Origin: Leptothoe spongobia TAU-MAC 1115
GTDB lineage: Bacteria; Cyanobacteriota; Cyanobacteriia; Phormidesmidales; Phormidesmidaceae
Assembly: GCF_018739885.1 (NCBI RefSeq)
Contig: NZ_JADOES010000007.1
Coordinates: 1-64,000, forward strand
DNA: 64,000 nt
Reading direction: 5' to 3'
Below the pieces are notes generated by a model that was not told the DNA's origin, did not search any database, and saw nothing but the letters and a program-made list of their open reading frames with translations. Below are positions 59,838-64,000 of the stretch, piece after piece (position 1 is the first letter of the stretch; each line of letters starts with the position of its first letter). The translations under genes were made by a program, and so were the position numbers.

Positions 59838-60983
59838 ATGAAGGACTTCCATCAACGAATGTACATATCCATGACTATCCTGACCCCAAAATCGTTACGG
59901 CGATGTTTAGGACTGTTTTTAGCCGGTCTACTCACTAGCCTGATGGTGACGGCCCAGCCTGTAGCGGCCCAAACCAACTTTTGTGAAAATCGCTCTGTCC
60001 CGTCAAATGTGGTCCAGGGTCGCAGCTATGGAGACCCCCATTTCAATACGTTTGATAGTTTTAACTACTCATTGCAAAAGGTGGGTGAGTTTCTTTTGGC
60101 CAAAGATACCACTGGTGACTATGAGGTGCAGTCCCGTCAGGCCCAGGTACCCAACCGCAGCAACCTATCGCTCAACACAGCCGTGGCCATGCGCGTGTGC
60201 GATCATCGGGTGGGTATGTATGTGCAAGATAGCCCCGATGGCCGCAGTCTGATGTGGGTGGATGGTGTACCCATTGACTTTGCGGATAATGCGTTTGCTC
60301 TGCCCAATGGCGGTGAAATCCAGCGGCAGAATGACCGCCACTACACCGTCATCTGGCCCAGTGGCGACCAGGTAGCGCTCAAGATTATTACCGTTAGCGG
60401 AGCTCGGTTTATTAATATCATGCCGATTGTGAGTCGCGATCGCAGAAACCAAATGGCTGGCCTGCTGGGCAACTACAACGGCAACCCCGACGATGACCTG
60501 ATGAGTCGTGATGGCACAGTTATGCCCGCCCGTTCCACCTACAGCATTGCGGCAAATACTCTGAATCGAGCCCTACCGGCAGCAATCCCTGTATATGAGC
60601 TAGAAACCGCCTACTTTGATCAGCTTTACAAGCAGTTTGGCGATAGCTGGCGCATTACCCAATCCGAGTCCCTGTTCGACTATCCTGCAGGTCTGACCAC
60701 CGCTAGCTTTACCAACCGAGGTTTCCCTGATCAGTACCTGACGCTAAATGGCGTGAGCGATGCTGACCTAGAAGCCGCCATTGCAGAATGTGAAGCCGCT
60801 GGTGTGCCCGAAGATCAGATGGATGGCTGTGTCTTCGATGTAGCCGCCACCGGCAATAGCAGCTTTGCCAATGCCGCCGCTAATGCGGTCGCTAATGTTG
60901 TCGTTGATCGGTTGACTGACCGCATTATTGACGAGGTAGATGACGTGATTCCCTTACCAGGGGGTATTCGCCTACCTTTCTAG
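59838..60983 (+). CDS. Secreted von Willebrand factor type D (VWD) domain protein
   Basis: 381 residues. A signal peptide (SLRRCLGLFLAGLLTSLMVTAQPVAAQ) gives an exported protein. The mature part starts with a VWD domain: YGDPHFNTFDSFNYSLQKVGEFLLAK (the GDPHxxTFD hallmark), a middle of beta-strands, and MAGLLGNYNGNPDDDLMSRDG, the LGNYNGNxxDD calcium-type site. Then follow FGDSWRITQSESLFDY and a C-terminal acidic, Ala/Asn-rich tail (AECEAAGVPEDQMDGC). Only four or so cysteines remain, far fewer than in animal VWD proteins. VWD domains mediate adhesion or assembly; the ligand is unknown. Starts at ATG 59838; ATG 59859 is an alternative. A strong terminator follows 24 nt after the stop. Confidence 0.85.
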   Translation: MKDFHQRMYISMTILTPKSLRRCLGLFLAGLLTSLMVTAQPVAAQTNFCENRSVPSNVVQGRSYGDPHFNTFDSFNYSLQKVGEFLLAKDTTGDYEVQSRQAQVPNRSNLSLNTAVAMRVCDHRVGMYVQDSPDGRSLMWVDGVPIDFADNAFALPNGGEIQRQNDRHYTVIWPSGDQVALKIITVSGARFINIMPIVSRDRRNQMAGLLGNYNGNPDDDLMSRDGTVMPARSTYSIAANTLNRALPAAIPVYELETAYFDQLYKQFGDSWRITQSESLFDYPAGLTTASFTNRGFPDQYLTLNGVSDADLEAAIAECEAAGVPEDQMDGCVFDVAATGNSSFANAAANAVANVVVDRLTDRIIDEVDDVIPLPGGIRLPF

Positions 60984-61006
60984 GCTCAGTTTGCATAAAT
61001 TCATCC

Positions 61007-61042
61007 AAAAAGGCGCGATCGGATTGAGATCGCGCCTTTTTT
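61007..61042 (+). terminator. Intrinsic terminator after VWD gene
   Basis: AAAAAGGCGCGATC pairs with GATCGCGCCTTTTTT around a 7-nt loop: a 9-bp GC-rich stem bounded by A and T tracts. It is 24 nt past the VWD stop codon. The symmetry would allow function in both directions. Confidence 0.92.
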
Positions 61043-61164
61043 GGCAAATACGTTACATTTGTTATTTTTATTTTCTGGCAATTATTTAGAGTAGCCTAAG
61101 CGTATCCACAATTCTGTGATTGAGCACATATCCTGGCAACCATAGAGACATTTTGGGACGTTCT

Positions 61165-62211
61165 ATGGTTAAGCCAAACGCGCATGACACCCTGAAGGCA
61201 GCCGATACGACTCCTTCTAAAGAGAAACCCAACAAACCCAAAGTTACCAAGCAGCAATCTCCAAAAAATAGAGCGACAAAACGTAAGGCGACAAAACATA
61301 GGGCGACCAAAACGTCCTTAAATCAGGTCGCTACAATTCCTATGGCAAAACCCTCAAAAGCGATCAAAAAGAAAACCGCCAAGCATGATAGACCAAAAGA
61401 CAAACCTGTTCAGCGAAAAAAACAAACAGATCAGAAAAAGCTGAGTAAGTCTGTTTACAACGCTGAACTAGAACGCCTGCAGCTAGAGCTAGTCAAAATG
61501 CAGGAATGGGTCAAACATACGGGACTCAAAGTTGTCGTCATTTTTGAAGGCCGAGATGCGGCGGGTAAAGGGGGAGTAATCAAACGGATCTCCGAATGTC
61601 TCAATCCCCGTGGGTGTCGCATTGTGGCCCTGGGAAAACCCACTGACCGAGAAAGAACCCAATGGTATTTTCAGCGCTATGTCAATCAACTCCCCGCTGC
61701 TGGTGAGATTGTTCTCCTGGATCGTAGCTGGTATAACCGAGCCGGTGTGGAGCGGGTGATGGGCTTTTGCACCCATAATGAGTACACCGAGTTTATGCGC
61801 ACCTGTCCTGAGTTTGAGCATATGCTGCAACGCTCGGGCATTATCCTGGTCAAATACTGGTTCTCCGTCAGTGACAAAGAACAGGAAAAGCGATTTAAAG
61901 AACGCATTGACGACCCGACCAAGCGGTGGAAACTGAGCCCCATGGATCTAGAAGCGCGGGCCCGCTGGGTAGAGTACTCCAAGGCCAAGGATGACATGTT
62001 TGCCATGACCGATACGACTAATTCACCCTGGTATGTGGTTGATGCCGATGACAAGAAACGGGCTCGGCTCAACTGCATTAGCCATTTGCTCAGCCTGATC
62101 CCTTACGAGGAAGTGCCCTACGAACCGATTGTGTTACCTAAACGGCAGGGTTCGATTAATTATCGACGTCCCCCTAAGGACACTCAGCGCATGGTTCCTG
62201 CGCAATATTAA
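61165..62211 (+). CDS. ppk2: PPK2-family polyphosphate kinase with basic N-terminal tail
   Basis: 348 residues. The catalytic part (about 100-330) has Walker A FEGRDAAGKGG at 127-137, the lid TQWYFQRYVNQLP, Walker B region IVLLDRSWYNRAGVERVMGF and the C-terminal block DDPTKRWKLSPMDLEARARWVEYSKAKDDMF, all typical of class I PPK2 enzymes, which use polyphosphate to phosphorylate nucleoside diphosphates or the reverse. Residues 1-100 form a Lys/Thr/Pro-rich disordered tail (for example RATKRKATKHRATK, an exact 5-residue period at 36-50) resembling histone H1-like tails. The frame extends to TTG 61120, but ATG 61165 is preferred, with GGGA about 9 nt upstream. The tail is not usual in PPK2 and may bind polyphosphate or DNA. 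Confidence 0.9.
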   Translation: MVKPNAHDTLKAADTTPSKEKPNKPKVTKQQSPKNRATKRKATKHRATKTSLNQVATIPMAKPSKAIKKKTAKHDRPKDKPVQRKKQTDQKKLSKSVYNAELERLQLELVKMQEWVKHTGLKVVVIFEGRDAAGKGGVIKRISECLNPRGCRIVALGKPTDRERTQWYFQRYVNQLPAAGEIVLLDRSWYNRAGVERVMGFCTHNEYTEFMRTCPEFEHMLQRSGIILVKYWFSVSDKEQEKRFKERIDDPTKRWKLSPMDLEARARWVEYSKAKDDMFAMTDTTNSPWYVVDADDKKRARLNCISHLLSLIPYEEVPYEPIVLPKRQGSINYRRPPKDTQRMVPAQY

Positions 62212-62226
62212 CTGGCCATCCTATAT

Positions 62227-62248
62227 GGGCATCTCTCTGGGGATGCCC
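62227..62248 (+). terminator. Hairpin after PPK2 gene
   Basis: GGGCATC pairs with GATGCCC (7 bp, 8-nt loop) 16 nt past the PPK2 stop, in the gap before the convergent DOPA-dioxygenase-like gene. There is no T tract, so it is only a probable 3'-end structure. Confidence 0.4.
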
Positions 62249-62340
62249 TGGGGTAGTTGAGCCGTTGCCGCCCCATTGGGTGAACCATCAAACTTAATTT
62301 CTTGTAGCGGAGCAGCCAACTCAATTGGCATTACTAGTTT

Positions 62341-62682
62341 CTAAAAAATCAATAGATTTAGCGGTACCGGATCGCCGAGCCAGGCAGCATGCTCAGTATG
62401 GTCTGCAAGATCGTTTCCTGTCAGACCATGGACGAGTACTGTAAACTCTCCTCGGTTGTTCTCCAGCCATGGAATCAACCGATCAAATTGGCTTTTATCA
62501 AAGGCAAGCTGACAGCTCCGGCAAGGGTGTGGTCCAACTGGTTTCTGATGTACCCGACCCACCTTTACCCCAAATAACTCTCCCGCTTTCTGGCATAGAG
62601 AGGACGCTTTCTCTGTAGAGTTGCCATCGAAATAAACGTGGGCATGGTATTGGTCGTAGCTGTTGGTGGGGCGTTTTGTCAT
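62341..62682 (-). CDS. DOPA 4,5-dioxygenase family protein
   Basis: A small 113-residue protein with the DOPA-dioxygenase family pattern: YDQYHAHVYFDGNS near the start, VGPHPCRSCQLAF in the middle and VLVHGLTGNDLADHTEHAAWLG near the end. The His residues in HAHVYF, VGPHP and DHTEHAAW are the likely metal ligands. Fungal members cleave DOPA to betalamic-acid-like products; bacterial members have poorly known substrates. ATG 62682. The next upstream gene on the same strand encodes a glyoxalase-like protein, with a gap of 43 nt, so they may be co-transcribed. It is not linked to the homogentisate genes 36 kb away. Confidence 0.85.
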   Translation of the reverse strand: MTKRPTNSYDQYHAHVYFDGNSTEKASSLCQKAGELFGVKVGRVHQKPVGPHPCRSCQLAFDKSQFDRLIPWLENNRGEFTVLVHGLTGNDLADHTEHAAWLGDPVPLNLLIF

Positions 62683-62725
62683 GGTTGAATCGCAGCAGAT
62701 GTTTGGAGATTTTTGATTGATGGAG

Positions 62726-63370
62726 TTACCAATGTAAGATTAACGGCATTTGGGGTCGAAAATCTTCAGTCCGTTCCAAGGCACGATGATCTAACGTGAT
62801 TTCCATCAGATGATCACTGGCTGATCGCATAGAGAGCCGATCGGCTTGGGCCACCAATCCTAATACCCCTTCAGTATCTACCGATGGTGTGGAAATTATG
62901 ACCTCACTAATCATCTGAGGATTGCGTATCGGCTGTGGTCTGGAAACGCCTGGATCGCGAAATGGAAAGTAGAAACAAAGCGGTTCGGTAATAGTGTGAG
63001 CATTTGCGCCTACATGGAAACCTTTGGGTGGTGGAAAGTAAGCGGGTTGGTAATGCCAGCCGGGAAAAGGCATCTCTGAACTAATCGTCTTTTTGCCAGG
63101 CACAAAAATAACACCGAACGGAGATGCAGTTGAATTTCCGGCTCGCTCCGCAAAACCTAAATCTCGGCCTGGCCCCGTTCTTGCCTCGTTTGGATCCTGC
63201 ACCCAGATAAATTCCAGCATGCCATTGGCAAAGTAAAAACGACGGTTAGCAGTGCCCTGACCGGGATGGGTATTTTGGGGTCCCTCTTGGAATCCATGTT
63301 CAAGCAATAAATCAGCTACCTTGGCTGTCGGCTTAACCAAAATGAAAACATGATCTAGTTCCAGATTCAT
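62726..63370 (-). CDS. Glyoxalase-like / VOC-superfamily protein
   Basis: 214 residues. It starts LELDHVFILVKPTAKVADLLLEHGFQEG and continues TANRRFYFANGMLEFIWVQDPNEA, the first half of a vicinal-oxygen-chelate (Glyoxalase_3-like) fold with a His near the N-terminus and an acidic residue in LEFIWV. The second half is more diverged (ISEVIISTPSVDTEGVL, LMEITLDHRALERTEDFRPQMPLILHW). The reaction is not known; such proteins act on small organic molecules or bind them. ATG 63370. It is followed on the same strand by the DOPA-dioxygenase-like gene after 43 nt. Confidence 0.75.
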   Translation of the reverse strand: MNLELDHVFILVKPTAKVADLLLEHGFQEGPQNTHPGQGTANRRFYFANGMLEFIWVQDPNEARTGPGRDLGFAERAGNSTASPFGVIFVPGKKTISSEMPFPGWHYQPAYFPPPKGFHVGANAHTITEPLCFYFPFRDPGVSRPQPIRNPQMISEVIISTPSVDTEGVLGLVAQADRLSMRSASDHLMEITLDHRALERTEDFRPQMPLILHW

Positions 63371-63506
63371 TGTTGGTTTTCTCCGAATTCTATTGTATAA
63401 GATCTAAAAATTATGTCTGAAGAGGTTGTCATGGCAACCTGTACATCAAAAAGATAGAACCTAATTGAATCCTCATTCCTAAGAATATGCGAGTAACACC
63501 TGATTA

Positions 63507-64000
63507 CTACTGAGGGCGGTATAACACCTGCCAGCGACCGGCCCATTCGATCTTGGGATAATTAATTTTCACCCAATTCCAGCGAGCGGGTAGGTCACCG
63601 GGAATCACCAGCACCGATGGAGCCGTCATCAACCGCCGCAAATAGCGGTTAGCACTGGGGCTACCCAGTCGAATCCAATGGGTTTCCCAATCTTGAGCAG
63701 TTTGAAAAAATGTCTCGTTGACCACACCATCATTGATGGTAATCGTATCCTTGTTGAGACCAAATGCCAGAGATGGCAGCGTTTCGTTGTACACCAGCAC
63801 AGGTAGCCCCTCTAATCGTCTCTGTTGAATCATCCTGGATACAACATCCGTACTCTCCTTCCAGGGGCCGTTGGCATCCACATAGTAGCCACCGTACAAC
63901 AACATCATCAGCGATGGCACCAGCACCATAGCGATCAATCGAAATCTCACCCCTGCCCGGATCGATCGATATAACAAAATCACCAATACCAATGTCCCCA
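63507..64000 (-). CDS. C-terminal part of a probable membrane glycosyltransferase
   Basis: Truncated by the window edge; the frame stays open to the last base, so the true start lies beyond. The visible part has two hydrophobic stretches (VLVILLY and FRLIAMVLVPSLMMLLYGGYYV) and then a soluble C-terminal region (DVVSRMIQQRRLEGLPVLVYNETLPSLAFGLNKDTITIND, LVIPGDLPARWNWVKINYPKIEWAGRWQVLYRPQ). The arrangement of final membrane helices plus a short domain that starts by isolating a residue pair like YNETLPSLAF resembles the end of ArnT/PMT (GT39/GT83)-type enzymes. The family cannot be fixed without the N-terminal part. Confidence 0.5.
   Translation of the reverse strand, partial: GTLVLVILLYRSIRAGVRFRLIAMVLVPSLMMLLYGGYYVDANGPWKESTDVVSRMIQQRRLEGLPVLVYNETLPSLAFGLNKDTITINDGVVNETFFQTAQDWETHWIRLGSPSANRYLRRLMTAPSVLVIPGDLPARWNWVKINYPKIEWAGRWQVLYRPQ

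Noticed and set aside
62221..62331. 36-codon minus-strand ORF just after the DOPA-dioxygenase-like gene
   Set aside because: Starts with ATG 10 nt after the upstream stop, but has no Shine-Dalgarno and overlaps a terminator-like hairpin; coding evidence is too weak.

Overview
The window looks like a chromosomal segment of a phycobilisome-containing cyanobacterium. The evidence is at least eleven HIP1 palindromes (GCGATCGC), an nblA gene with an NtcA-type box upstream, cyanobacterial-type filamentous-haemagglutinin exoproteins with a DUF928 protein and CHAT/TPR proteins, and heptameric tandem repeats. Genus cannot be fixed from the sequence alone. No tRNA, rRNA, CRISPR array or intact insertion sequence was recognised.

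Region 1 (1-2.4 kb): a double-receiver response regulator and a transglutaminase-like protein. Region 2 (2.6-9.6 kb): a compact biosynthetic cluster on the + strand. One polypeptide joins a fatty-acyl-AMP ligase, an acyl carrier domain and an alpha-oxoamine synthase; it is followed by a SAM methyltransferase, an NAD(P)-dependent reductase/epimerase and an MFS exporter with a C-terminal EF-hand domain. The likely product is a fatty-acid-derived alpha-aminoketone or amino-alcohol (sphingoid-like) lipid that is methylated, reduced and exported. Region 3 (9.6-13.5 kb): a zinc/manganese-type ABC ATPase and permease with a possible Fur/Zur operator, and a right-handed beta-helix protein.

Region 4 (13.6-26.9 kb): amino-acid metabolism. 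A minus-strand set holds a thiamine-diphosphate 2-keto-acid decarboxylase, an isoleucine-hydroxylase-type 2OG-Fe dioxygenase and a class V PLP enzyme. Next come an amino-acid dehydrogenase, fumarylacetoacetase overlapped by a conserved unknown, and, divergently, HPP dioxygenase, homogentisate dioxygenase, a haem-oxygenase-like diiron-type protein and an acetoacetyl-CoA-synthetase-like ligase. Together these form an almost complete tyrosine/phenylalanine catabolic route to fumarate and acetoacetyl-CoA. No recognisable maleylacetoacetate isomerase is present.

Region 5 (26.9-28.9 kb): nblA, a small unknown gene and a decayed tyrosine recombinase, flanked by two copies of a 67-bp repeat about 82% identical. 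Region 6 (29.1-53.6 kb): a large secretion/sensing locus. A nucleoside-phosphorylase (MTAN-type) domain fused to CHASE2, and a DUF928 protein, lie on the + strand. Converging on them is a ~21-kb minus-strand unit: a TpsB outer-membrane transporter, four paralogous TpsA exoproteins of 1263-1411 residues, and a TPR-CHAT protease. I regard this as the best candidate for an undescribed system. Region 7 (53.9-64 kb): a TIGR03032-type protein, an SGNH/DUF1574-like protein, a small unknown preceded by a 17-pair hairpin, a second TPR-CHAT protein, a secreted VWD-domain protein, a PPK2 kinase with a histone-like basic tail, a DOPA-dioxygenase-like protein, a glyoxalase-like protein and the C-terminus of a probable glycosyltransferase.
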